Shown one piece after another: positions 6,519 through 14,974 of a stretch of DNA of 51,411 bases (its first letter is position 1; each line of letters starts with the position of its first letter). This DNA is from Candidatus Zixiibacteriota bacterium (GTDB lineage: Bacteria; Zixibacteria; MSB-5A5; GN15; FEB-12). Position numbers and translations under genes: made by a program. The notes under the pieces are model-generated. The model did no database searches and was not told the DNA's origin. It saw only the letters and a program-made list of their open reading frames with translations. Location: NCBI GenBank assembly GCA_019038695.1, contig JAHOYZ010000053.1, positions 1 to 51,411 of the forward strand, read 5' to 3'.

Positions 6519-9058
6519 GCGTCGCTTCCTTCATCACTGGAGAGTCCGAGACGTTTCATAATATCCTTTTTATACCATAGGGCTATGTCATCGTTGGACA
6601 GAGCCATATCGAGTTGCTTGGTCATCATAGTCAATCGACCCAACAAAGTCAGGCGTTCACACATATCTTCGCGGGGAAGGTATGAGAGGAGTACATCGAG
6701 GAAATCGGCATGACTGTAATTCTCAAAACCCAGACGTTTGGCAACGTCGGCTATGAGGCTGATTCGTCGCACCCGTTTGTTTAGTTGTGCACCCCCTTCT
6801 CCCCATTGTACGCGACAGTAATTGCGGTCGGGGTCATCAGTACACATCGCTTCGACCGTAGTGAAGTGATAGCCCATATGTAAATTGCAAATCATGTATT
6901 CGTGGCTCAACATAGCAAAACTGGTTTTACGATAGCGAGGGTTCCTGTCGTCATCATCACTCACCGCCCCCTCCACGCGGGCGAGATCGGGAGAAGGTGA
7001 TGACGCGGGCCAGCCCTCCTGGGCAATGCCTTTCCAAAATGCCTCCATCGGGATCGAATCGAGCTGATCGACGCCAAGCTGACCACGTCCACCCATGGTG
7101 GCATTTTCCCGGTCGAGATAGATCAGTCTCACTTCTAATGGCATGTCGGTTATCAATCTCAAACCACCACGGGACTTGCCCAGCCCAGTAGCGGCTCTGA
7201 ACATCTCCTCGATTCCTTTCTGATGAATGAACCGACAAATATCATGGATTGTCTCACAATTGTCGACTCTGAAGGCCGAGGCGCGAGGGTGAAGCAGGTT
7301 TAAGGGCGAGATGGACTCCAGCAGTTTGCGCAATGTGTTGATTATGACCATATCGCTAAACAGCTCATACTCGGCCTTTCGCACCTTAATCAGGTCGCGC
7401 TGAGCACCCGCATAGACGACCCCATGGGATGCATCGACTGTGACCTCTTCACCCGCCGGCAATTGATGCGCCGAGCGAACATTACCCAGAGTCGGCACCC
7501 GATACTCCCTGGCAATGGTGGCCATGTGGTTGGCTACTCCACCGACTTCAGTCACGATGGCGTTAACTTTTGTCATCACGGTCACAATGCCGGGAAATGA
7601 GTTTGGTGTAACGAGCACCGTCCCCACCCCAACATCGGCGAGGTCTTCGACTGATGAGACATGACAAACCCGTCCTGATCCAATTCCCGGACTGACTGTA
7701 GTGCCATTATTGATGAGCCTTTTGAGCTTGACCGTATCCACATTCATCTGGTTCTGCGACACCCGCGCGATCTGAAGCGGTCGGGTTTGCAGTAGAAATA
7801 TCTGCCCCTCGCGATCGACAGCCCATTCGACATCCTGTGGCGAGCCATAATGCTCCTCCAGCTTCAGGGCATAGATTGCGAGTTGGCACAATTGTTCGGT
7901 GGTTACTGATGGCTTGGTCTGATCGGCTTCGGGGACATCTTCTTCTATTGTACCACGCTCCAGGTCGGGCACCAGTCGCACCATTTTGCGGGCAATGGTT
8001 TGATTGACAATGGTCTTGTCACCGCGAGATATCCAGAATGTATCGGGGGTCAGGCGGCCATCCACAAGATATTTCCCCAGTCCCCAGATCGAACTAATAA
8101 CAACGCAGTCATCATCCGGATCAACAGGACTTCGACTATATACAACCCCGGCTGACACCGGATCAATCATAGCCACACAGCCAACGCTCATAGCCAATCC
8201 GGACCCCTTAAGAGCATGGCTCAGGTAGTAGTAGATTGCCTGCGGAGTGAACTTGCTCGCTAGTACTTCCCGGTAGGCATCAATCAGGCCACGCGGCGGG
8301 ACATTCAGCAACGAAGCGTACTGACCGGCGAATGAAAAAAGCGTGTCTTCTCCAATAGCGCTGGATCGCATAGCAAACCGCTTGGCCGGATAGCGATCAG
8401 TTAGCTCTGCGAGAGAAGATTTCGCCGCAGCAACAATATCTTCAGGGACCCTATGCGACAGAATCGAATCGCGAATCTCTTCTGAGCAAGCGACCAGATC
8501 GTCGTGTCTTTTGATGTTGAGCGAATTGATGCGCTCACCTATACGTTCCTGAAGATTCCCGCTGTCGAGAAAACGCTTGTAAGCCCAGGCACTAATTGCG
8601 AATCCTTCCGGAACCGGCAGACCCAACTTTGTTTTCATCTCGCCCAATTGCGCGTTCTTGCTACCTACCGATCGAGCTCGATCCCTACTCAATGCTTCGA
8701 ATGGAATCGTCAGCGTGTCCTTTTCGATCGTGCTTGAAAGAGGCAGAATCTGTTCGATCTCTGAAAATGTTGTTTCCAATCTTCGCCGCAGAGGTGTATA
8801 GCTATCCCCGCCCAGGGCAACCATCAATTCAACCGCCTCCACCATCCATGATTTGATATTGTTCAAACTGGATCGGATATAATTTAGATCAAACAGGTAA
8901 TCCCCGTGCGATTTCTCTTCCATGTCGCTGATGGCTCGCATGGCCTGGTCATGGCGGTCGAGCAGTGACCGAAACTGACGGAACTTCTCCTGAACCCTGT
9001 GCAGGGAAACATCCGGCTCGGAATGACGACGTCGAAGAAGGCGTTGCAGCCAACTCAT
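6515..9058 (-). CDS. PEP synthase/pyruvate phosphate dikinase-like protein with novel C-terminal domain
   Basis: The 847-residue protein begins with about 110 residues of predicted helix. An ATP-grasp nucleotide-binding domain of the PPDK/PEP-synthase family follows (about 125-430, with MRSSAIGEDTLFSFAGQYAS and QDVEWAVD), then a swivelling phosphohistidine domain (about 450-555, H511 in GGVANHMATIARE). The C-terminal TIM barrel that binds PEP or pyruvate is missing. In its place residues 570-847 form another domain containing GYHFTTVEAM and NYCRVQWGEGGAQ, which I recall only from similar two-component-linked proteins. It probably still transfers phosphate from ATP to H511, but the acceptor is unknown. 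It overlaps the kinase gene by four bases, so a signalling role is likely. GAGGT precedes the ATG. Confidence 0.82.
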   Translation of the reverse strand: MSWLQRLLRRRHSEPDVSLHRVQEKFRQFRSLLDRHDQAMRAISDMEEKSHGDYLFDLNYIRSSLNNIKSWMVEAVELMVALGGDSYTPLRRRLETTFSEIEQILPLSSTIEKDTLTIPFEALSRDRARSVGSKNAQLGEMKTKLGLPVPEGFAISAWAYKRFLDSGNLQERIGERINSLNIKRHDDLVACSEEIRDSILSHRVPEDIVAAAKSSLAELTDRYPAKRFAMRSSAIGEDTLFSFAGQYASLLNVPPRGLIDAYREVLASKFTPQAIYYYLSHALKGSGLAMSVGCVAMIDPVSAGVVYSRSPVDPDDDCVVISSIWGLGKYLVDGRLTPDTFWISRGDKTIVNQTIARKMVRLVPDLERGTIEEDVPEADQTKPSVTTEQLCQLAIYALKLEEHYGSPQDVEWAVDREGQIFLLQTRPLQIARVSQNQMNVDTVKLKRLINNGTTVSPGIGSGRVCHVSSVEDLADVGVGTVLVTPNSFPGIVTVMTKVNAIVTEVGGVANHMATIAREYRVPTLGNVRSAHQLPAGEEVTVDASHGVVYAGAQRDLIKVRKAEYELFSDMVIINTLRKLLESISPLNLLHPRASAFRVDNCETIHDICRFIHQKGIEEMFRAATGLGKSRGGLRLITDMPLEVRLIYLDRENATMGGRGQLGVDQLDSIPMEAFWKGIAQEGWPASSPSPDLARVEGAVSDDDDRNPRYRKTSFAMLSHEYMICNLHMGYHFTTVEAMCTDDPDRNYCRVQWGEGGAQLNKRVRRISLIADVAKRLGFENYSHADFLDVLLSYLPREDMCERLTLLGRLTMMTKQLDMALSNDDIALWYKKDIMKRLGLSSDEGSDA

Positions 9059-9086
9059 CTGAGTTTACCTCATAGAGTAACGAACA

Positions 9087-9113
9087 CCGGGACGACCACT
9101 TGCTTCGTCCCGG
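9087..9113. other. 9-bp perfect stem hairpin in the leader of the PEP-synthase-like gene
   Basis: CCGGGACGA and TCGTCCCGG pair perfectly around a nine-base loop, 28 bases before the start codon at 9058. There is no following T-tract, so this is not an ordinary terminator. It could be a leader structure or an operator. Confidence 0.5.
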
Positions 9114-9135
9114 ACAGGCACTGTCGATGGTTGGG

Positions 9136-9164
9136 AATATCTGGCCTTCCGGTGATAAAATCAA
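9136..9164 (-). promoter_or_regulatory. Candidate promoter for the PEP-synthase/kinase/regulator operon
   Basis: TTGATT (9164-9159), a 17-base spacer and GATATT (9141-9136) lie upstream of the hairpin at 9087-9113. The -10 match is only partial. Read-through from comM, whose stop is 200 bases upstream, is the alternative. Confidence 0.3.
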
Positions 9165-9258
9165 CCGTTTTGAGCCTTGCCGACGATAGACGTTGATCGC
9201 TCCGAAAGGGCAGTTGGAGAAGTAATGGCTCAGTCAGGGCAGTGTTGTTAACAACCTT

Positions 9259-10797
9259 CTACAGCCAGAGTTGCCTATCCAGCGTACGATAATGCACCGC
9301 CTCGGCCACATGACCCATATCAATCGTGTCAGCATCGACCAGGTCCGCAATTGTACGCGACACCTTGAGAATCCGGTCATAAGCACGGGCCGAAAGCCCC
9401 TGCTTGGTTATGGCCAGACTCAACAACGATTGTGATTTGTCATCTATCCGGCAATATTTGCGGATATCACTCGATTCCATGTGGGCGTTGCAAAAGATCT
9501 TCGATTCTCCCTTGAATCGTCGTAGTTGTCGCTGTCTGGCGTTGTTGATACGTTCTCGGATTGTCCCAGACCGCTCTCCGCATGTATCAGAGGCAAGGTC
9601 CTTGAACTTCACCGAAGGGACAGTTATATGGATGTCGATCCGGTCCATCAACGGTCCCGACACACGCGACATATAGCGCTGGATTTCGCTCGCGGAACAA
9701 TGACAACTGTGAGCCGGGTCGCCGAAATAGCCGCAGGGACACGGGTTCATAGCCGACACAAGCATAAACGAAGCCGGGTAGGTCAGAGTCATGGAAGCGC
9801 GAGAGATTGTTACTTCGTTGTCTTCCATTGGTTGTCGCAACATCTCCAGAATGTCTTTTTTGAACTCGGGGAACTCATCGAGAAACAGGACGCCATGATG
9901 CGCCAGCGACACTTCACCCGGTTTGGGTATCCGTCCACCACCGATCAGACCGGCATACGATACTGAATGATGCGGCGTGCGAAATGGACGTGTCGCCACC
10001 AACGCCGAGCCTGCCGACATTCGACCGGCGACCGAATGTATCTTGGTCGTTTCAAGCGCCTCTTCAATACTCAGGTCCGGCAGAATTGTGGGCATACGCC
10101 GAGCCAACATCGTCTTACCCGAACCCGGAGGTCCGATCATGACAATGTTGTGTCCCCCAGCAGCGGCCACCTCAAGGGCACGTTTGGCTGATTCCTGCCC
10201 CTTGACATCTGCAAAATCGACCGGGTAATTAAGCGCCTCCTTGAAGACCGAGTCGATATCGATGCTGAACTCTCGCAGGCTGCTTTCATCCTCCAGGAAA
10301 TGAACGGTTTCCATGAGCGATTGCACTGGAAACACTGGCGCTGTCTGAGCCATAGCTGCTTCCCTGGCGTTTTCGCGCGGTACGATTATCCCTTTGATGC
10401 CATTCTCCGGCTTGATATGCATCGCCATCGGTAACACGCCCGGAACAGGCCTTAGAGCGCCATCCAATGATAACTCGCCCAGCATCACATACTCATCGAA
10501 ACGCTCTCGCAGAATCTGACCGGTAGCAGCCAGGATTCCAACAGCAATAGGCAGATCAAAGGCGGCTCCTTCTTTCTTGATATCCGCCGGGGCAAGATTG
10601 ATTGTGACTCGTTTCGACGGAAACACCAGATCGGAGTTTTTAATAGCAGCGGTGACTCGTTCCTTGGATTCACGCACCGCCCCTTCCGGCAGGCCGACCG
10701 TCACAAACGCGGGAAGTTGCTGCTGAATATCAGCTTCGACTTCAACCGTGTAAGCGTCGACCCCGAGTGTTGATGCTGAGAAGATCTTTGACAACAT
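9259..10797 (-). CDS. comM: YifB/ComM family Mg-chelatase-like AAA ATPase
   Basis: The 512-residue length and domain order are those of ComM/YifB: a Lon-protease-like N-terminal domain (about 20-170, GLPEGAVRESKERV), a Mg-chelatase AAA+ domain with Walker A GPPGSGKT (222-229) and Walker B VLFLDEF (303-309), a Cys-rich NPCPCGYFGDPAHSCHC stretch, and a C-terminal lid domain. In competent bacteria ComM is a hexameric helicase driving branch migration during integration of transforming DNA. Many non-competent species also carry it. Purine-rich AAAGGA precedes the ATG. It is a single gene with no related neighbours. Confidence 0.95.
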   Translation of the reverse strand: MLSKIFSASTLGVDAYTVEVEADIQQQLPAFVTVGLPEGAVRESKERVTAAIKNSDLVFPSKRVTINLAPADIKKEGAAFDLPIAVGILAATGQILRERFDEYVMLGELSLDGALRPVPGVLPMAMHIKPENGIKGIIVPRENAREAAMAQTAPVFPVQSLMETVHFLEDESSLREFSIDIDSVFKEALNYPVDFADVKGQESAKRALEVAAAGGHNIVMIGPPGSGKTMLARRMPTILPDLSIEEALETTKIHSVAGRMSAGSALVATRPFRTPHHSVSYAGLIGGGRIPKPGEVSLAHHGVLFLDEFPEFKKDILEMLRQPMEDNEVTISRASMTLTYPASFMLVSAMNPCPCGYFGDPAHSCHCSASEIQRYMSRVSGPLMDRIDIHITVPSVKFKDLASDTCGERSGTIRERINNARQRQLRRFKGESKIFCNAHMESSDIRKYCRIDDKSQSLLSLAITKQGLSARAYDRILKVSRTIADLVDADTIDMGHVAEAVHYRTLDRQLWL

Positions 10798-11237
10798 GGT
10801 ACTAGTCCTTTCCCTTGGCTGGTTGCTGTACTTACCAACAACCTGTTAGTGCTCTATTCGTAATACCACACACATTCACGCCAGGCGTGTTCACACGGGG
10901 TGTGTCCCCGTTGAGGCCGCCTTTCGGCGGCCCCAACTCCCGTGCATTGGGCGCCTAAGAGCAATGACAGCGCCCGGACCACTGCTGTCCCCGTGGACAA
11001 TATCGGATGGACCACTGACAGGTACTGTCAGTGGAAGTTGGGGGATGGAAAAAAATTTGAGAATTGGTCGAGACGGCTTCAGCCACGGCAAGGTAGGCTG
11101 CAACATACATTCTTGCAAATGAGGGTTCTGGTCCCTATATTGCAAATCAAACGGAGAAACAATACAGGGTAGTGAATTGTACACTTACTTTGTTGCAGAC
11201 TTCTGGTCCTGCCATGCATCACATGTAAGGGGATAAT
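10798..11237. other. Divergent intergenic region rich in hairpins
   Basis: This 440-base gap between comM and the lipoprotein gene holds no convincing gene. It contains several inverted repeats: CGGGG-TGTGT-CCCCG near 10897-10910, GGCCGCC-TTTC-GGCGGCC at 10915-10932, and a perfect 10-bp palindrome CCACTGACAG-GTA-CTGTCAGTGG at 11012-11034. Both flanking promoters should lie here, but I could not pick a clear -35/-10 pair. Confidence 0.6.
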
Positions 11238-12227
11238 GTGGACTTCTTGAAATGCACTTGCTTAGCCATTGTTATAGCCTTTTTGATGACAATTTCGTGT
11301 GACGAAGACGAAAAAGCCCCAACCGAGTCTAACACTCCAGATAGCACTGTACAGTATTTCACTCGAGACAATGAGTACGTTAAGAGACGAATATTTGACC
11401 TGGGTCATCCCGATGAATTTGGCATCGGTGACAGCGTGGTCGAACTGCAAGTGTATCAGCGAATCCAGGAGGACGAGCGCCCCCCTACGGCGATCTACGC
11501 CATGCTTTGGGTTGATCCCAACAACAAGGATATTGGAGAAGGGCAGAACGAGGATTATTCTTCAGGGTACGAAGGTGTTGATTTGATTCCCCCTGAAGAA
11601 TTTATGATATTCTGCATACCGGCTCTGAACCAGTACAATATCATCTTTCGTGAAAATCAATGGGACTTGTCCCTGGGTATCTGGATGAGAGTTGCACGGT
11701 CAGACGGCACTGTGTATGAGGTGGGACAACTTGATTCGACCGTCGCTGATCTGAGAATGATCTACTCTGGGCAGCAGAATCCGACCTATGCGACATGGGA
11801 CCTGATGTGGCGTAACGCATATGTTACTCCCAAGAATGCGGCGTGCGAAGTTATTGGGTTACGTATATTTCGTGGAGACTACGGCACGGAGATGTCTGAC
11901 TCGAACCTATCCTACCAATTGGAAAGTGGCGGCTCCACCGACGATGAATATCTCAAACTCCTGGGATTGGACCAGTATAATGATCTGTTGGCCGACCGAT
12001 GGCCAGACGGCAAACTCGATTGCCGTGCCGAAGTATATCGTCCCGATTGGGGACTGGTGATCTTTCCTCACCGAAGACCGTTTGCATCAGACACCACGTT
12101 TACAGATGTGGATGGCGTAGAAACACCTTACCTTTTTGAACAAACCCCTGAGATCTACGACTCGGATGACATCGGCGCTCCGCAATTCAGCAAGTACTAT
12201 CTTAGAATTGAGTACACGGTGAGATGA
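11238..12227 (+). CDS. Hypothetical lipoprotein
   Basis: The 329-residue protein has a short basic N-terminus, a hydrophobic stretch and a lipobox-like end at TISC (Cys at about 21), then DEDEKAPTE, so it is probably a lipid-anchored exported protein. The start is GTG with AAGGGG four to five bases upstream; no ATG fits better. The mature part is acidic, rich in Asp, Tyr and Trp, and seems to be a single globular beta-rich domain. I do not recognise the family. It stands alone between comM and a repeat-rich intergenic block, so context gives no function. Confidence 0.7.
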   Translation: MDFLKCTCLAIVIAFLMTISCDEDEKAPTESNTPDSTVQYFTRDNEYVKRRIFDLGHPDEFGIGDSVVELQVYQRIQEDERPPTAIYAMLWVDPNNKDIGEGQNEDYSSGYEGVDLIPPEEFMIFCIPALNQYNIIFRENQWDLSLGIWMRVARSDGTVYEVGQLDSTVADLRMIYSGQQNPTYATWDLMWRNAYVTPKNAACEVIGLRIFRGDYGTEMSDSNLSYQLESGGSTDDEYLKLLGLDQYNDLLADRWPDGKLDCRAEVYRPDWGLVIFPHRRPFASDTTFTDVDGVETPYLFEQTPEIYDSDDIGAPQFSKYYLRIEYTVR

Positions 12228-12658
12228 GGACCGAGTAGAACGAAAGGTGGTTAAAACCTAGTCTAGGCTGGGTGGCCCATCATTTAGGGACTATTGATAA
12301 ACCCAGATAATTGAAACATGCTTCGACTCCGCTCAGCATGACAAACTGCAACATGTTGTCTTTCAAGTCACCCAACCTGGCAATGCCAGTGAGCGGAGTC
12401 GAAGGGTTATGTGTGCCATGCTCAAACTTGTTTGACAGGCATTGCCTGTTTTTGGTAGGGCAGGAGCCCTTATTGCTCCTGCCGAATGCGGCAGAACCAC
12501 CAAGGGGTTCTTCCCTACTGTGGGCTGTCTTCAGTTTCGACAGGCAATACTTGTCATGCCGGACTTGATCCGGTATCCAGTTCCAGATTCGAAGACTGGA
12601 TTCCGGCGTTCGCCGGAAAGACGGACTTAACAAGGCAGACACCCACAACCGAAACCCC
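12228..12658. repeat. Intergenic block of several dispersed inverted-repeat elements
   Basis: No gene is seen here. The block contains TGGGTGGCCCATCA (about 12268), a perfect 15-bp inverted repeat CTTCGACTCCGCTCA/TGAGCGGAGTCGAAG (12321-12335 and 12390-12404), a hairpin around CAAACTTGTTTG followed by the palindrome ACAGGCA-T-TGCCTGT (12435-12449), and a double hairpin at 12551-12624. The same elements recur at 49860-50115. They look like non-autonomous, REP- or MITE-like intergenic repeats. Confidence 0.7.
12551..12624. repeat. Double-hairpin dispersed element (TCATGCCGGACTTGATCCGG type)
   Basis: The left half TCATGCCGGACTTGATCCGG-ATCCAG forms one hairpin. The right half TTCCGGCG-TT-CGCCGGAA (12601-12618) forms a second. 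CCAG and CTGG ends face each other across a short spacer. Copies of the left half occur at 49862 and 50069. Similar elements are widespread in bacterial intergenic DNA. Confidence 0.65.
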
Positions 12659-12686
12659 TTGTTCATAGCCTCTTTTGTGCTATATT
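12659..12686 (+). promoter_or_regulatory. Candidate promoter of the FG-GAP gene
   Basis: TTGTTC (12659-12664), a 16-base spacer and TATATT (12681-12686) lie 46 bases before the ATG at 12733. The ribosome-binding site AAGGAGAT (12718-12725) is strong and fixes that start. Confidence 0.5.
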
Positions 12687-12732
12687 GACTCTCAAGGAGT
12701 ACTCACATACTACTTCTAAGGAGATTACAAAC

Positions 12733-14961
12733 ATGAAGTCTCTAACACTATTCAGAAGTTGCATCTTAGTTGCCTTGCTGGTGACACTATCAAGTATTAG
12801 TGCTTTCTCACAGGATATGTTTGACGCCAGAATGGACTATGCCGCCGGAATTGCCCCTCTCTCTGTTTACTCAATTGATTTTAACGGCGATGGCTGCAAT
12901 GATCTGGTGGCTGCGAACTATACGTCTGACGATGTTTCGATATTGCTGGGCAATGGAGACGGTACATTCCAGTCTGCGGTTAACTATGCCACCGGAGATG
13001 GTCCTTACTCTGTTTTCTCGATTGATTTTAACGGCGATGGTCACAATGATCTGGTGACTGCGAACTATTACTCTGACGATGCTTCGATACTGCTGGGTAA
13101 TGGGGACGGAACATTCCAGAGTGCGGTTAACTATGTCGCCGGAAATGCCCCTATCTCTGTTTTCTCGATTGATTTTAACGGCGATGGTCACAATGATCTA
13201 GCCACTGCGAACAGATACTCTGACGATGTTTCGATACTGCTAGGCAATGGCGACGGAACCTTCCAGAGTGTAGTTAACTATACCACAGGAGATGATCCTC
13301 GTTCTGTTTTCTCGATTGATTTTAACGGCGATGGCGACAATGATCTGGCGACTGCGAACGCGTACTCTGACAATGTTTCGATACTGCTGGGGAATGGCGA
13401 CGGTACCTTCCAGTCTGCTGTTAACTATGCTGCCGGAGATGATCCTTCCTCTGTTTTCTCGATTGATTTTAACGGTGATAGTTACAATGATCTGGCGACT
13501 GCGAACGTAAGCTCTGACAATGTTTCGATACTGCTGGGCAATGGAGACGGTACCTTCCAGACTGCGGTTAACTATGTTGCCGGAAATGGCACTTGGTCTG
13601 TTTTCTCGATTGATCTTAACGACGATACCATACCTGATCTGGCGACTGCAAACGCATACTCTGACGATGTTTCGATACTGCTGGGCAATGGCGACGGAAC
13701 CTTCCAGAGCGCGGTTAACTATGCCACCGGAGATGGCCCTTACTCTGTTTTCTCGATTGACTTTAATGGCGATGGCAACTATGATCTGGCGACTGCGAAT
13801 TACTTATCTGACAATGTTTCGATACTGCTGGGCAATGGCGACGGTACATTCCAGAGTGCGGTTAACTATGCCGTCGGAGATTATCCTCGTTCTGTTTTCT
13901 CGATTAATTTTAATGGCGATGACTACAATGATCTGGCGACTGCGAACTGGAACTCTGACGATGTTTCGATATTGCTGGGCAATGGGGATGGAACATTCCA
14001 GAGTACGGTTAGCTATACCGCCGGAGATGGTCCTTTCTCTGTTTTCTCGATTGATTTTAACGGCGATGGCGACAATGATCTGGCGACTGCGAACCGTGAG
14101 TCTGACAATGTTTCGATACTGCTGGGCAATGGCAACGGAACCTTCCAGACTGCAGTTAACTATGCCGCTGGAGTTCGCCCTATCTCTGTTTTCTCGATTG
14201 ATTTTAACGGCGATGGCTACAATGATCTGGCAACTGCGAACCAAGGCTCTGAGGATGTTTCGATACTGCTGGGCAATGGAGACGGAACATTCCAGTCTGC
14301 GGATAACTATACCGCCGGAGGCGGCCCTACCTCTGTTTTCTCGATTGATTTTAACGGCGATGGCGACAATGATCTGGCGACTGCAAACTATAACTCTGAC
14401 GATGTTTCGATATTGCTGGGCAATGGCGACGGCACCTTCCAGAGTGCGATTAACTATGCCGCCGGAGATCAACCTTGGTCTGTTTTCTCGATTGATTTTG
14501 ATGGCGATGGTCATAATGATCTGGTGACTGCGAACGTAGGCTCTGACGATGTTTCGATACTGCTGGGCAATGGGGACGGAACATTCCAGTCTGCGGTTAA
14601 CTATGCCACCGGAAATGGCCCTTTCTCTGTTTTCTCGATTGATTTCAACGGCGATGGTAATAATGATCTGGCGACTGCGAACCGTGACTCTGATAATATT
14701 TCGATACTTCTCAATCTAACTGGTCCGTACACCTGCTGCAATGGTGACGGCATGCGCGGCAATGTCGACTATGTATTGCCCGATGAAATCAACATTGCTG
14801 ACCTGACTTACCTTGTCGCCTACCTGTTTACCGGAGGGTCGGAGCCACCGTGTATAGATGAGGCTGACGTAGACGGCAATGACGAGATCAATATAGGCGA
14901 CCTGACCTATCTGGTTTCGTACTTGTTCACTGGAGGACCTGCACCGGCGGCGTGTCCGTAG
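12733..14961 (+). CDS. Secreted FG-GAP repeat protein with dockerin-like C-terminus
   Basis: The ATG at 12733, seven bases after AAGGAGAT, gives 742 residues beginning with a clear signal peptide (MKSLTLFRSCILVALLV to about SAFSQ). Thirteen FG-GAP repeats of exactly 49 residues follow, each with SVFSIDFNGDG-NDLATAN and SILLGNGDGTFQ. The Asp-rich loops should bind calcium and the array should fold as one or two beta-propellers. The last about 75 residues are a dockerin-like module (NVDYVLPDEINIADL and DVDGNDEINIGDL). The protein is extracellular or surface-bound and probably binds a ligand or partner. Its closest relatives are at both window ends. Repeats differ mainly at two short codon clusters. 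No enzymatic motif is present. Confidence 0.93.
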   Translation: MKSLTLFRSCILVALLVTLSSISAFSQDMFDARMDYAAGIAPLSVYSIDFNGDGCNDLVAANYTSDDVSILLGNGDGTFQSAVNYATGDGPYSVFSIDFNGDGHNDLVTANYYSDDASILLGNGDGTFQSAVNYVAGNAPISVFSIDFNGDGHNDLATANRYSDDVSILLGNGDGTFQSVVNYTTGDDPRSVFSIDFNGDGDNDLATANAYSDNVSILLGNGDGTFQSAVNYAAGDDPSSVFSIDFNGDSYNDLATANVSSDNVSILLGNGDGTFQTAVNYVAGNGTWSVFSIDLNDDTIPDLATANAYSDDVSILLGNGDGTFQSAVNYATGDGPYSVFSIDFNGDGNYDLATANYLSDNVSILLGNGDGTFQSAVNYAVGDYPRSVFSINFNGDDYNDLATANWNSDDVSILLGNGDGTFQSTVSYTAGDGPFSVFSIDFNGDGDNDLATANRESDNVSILLGNGNGTFQTAVNYAAGVRPISVFSIDFNGDGYNDLATANQGSEDVSILLGNGDGTFQSADNYTAGGGPTSVFSIDFNGDGDNDLATANYNSDDVSILLGNGDGTFQSAINYAAGDQPWSVFSIDFDGDGHNDLVTANVGSDDVSILLGNGDGTFQSAVNYATGNGPFSVFSIDFNGDGNNDLATANRDSDNISILLNLTGPYTCCNGDGMRGNVDYVLPDEINIADLTYLVAYLFTGGSEPPCIDEADVDGNDEINIGDLTYLVSYLFTGGPAPAACP
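12832..14715 (+). repeat. Tandem array of thirteen 147-bp coding repeats
   Basis: The SVxSID codons recur with exact 147-bp spacing from 12862 to 14626, which is twelve periods and thirteen units with no insertion or deletion. Units are nearly identical in nucleotide sequence outside two variable codon clusters, so recent duplication or gene conversion is likely. The same unit occurs at 1-450 and, on the minus strand, at 50820-51411. Confidence 0.95.
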
Positions 14962-14974
14962 GGGTGGGATGATT

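Noticed and set aside
12280-12666. A 128-residue minus-strand open frame in the repeat block
   Set aside because: It consists of the dispersed hairpin repeats read through and has no domain or credible ribosome-binding site.
13520-14527. A 335-residue open frame in another phase across the FG-GAP repeats, and a 236-residue one on the opposite strand (13804-14514)
   Set aside because: They are by-products of a stop-free 147-bp unit repeated in register. They have no start signal and translate to repetitive nonsense, while the main frame has a signal peptide and known domains.
12832-14715. CRISPR array or diversity-generating retroelement template suggested by the regular repeats
   Set aside because: Units are 147 bp, coding and translated as FG-GAP blades. 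There are no short palindromic repeats with spacers, no cas genes and no reverse transcriptase; variable codons are not limited to adenine changes.
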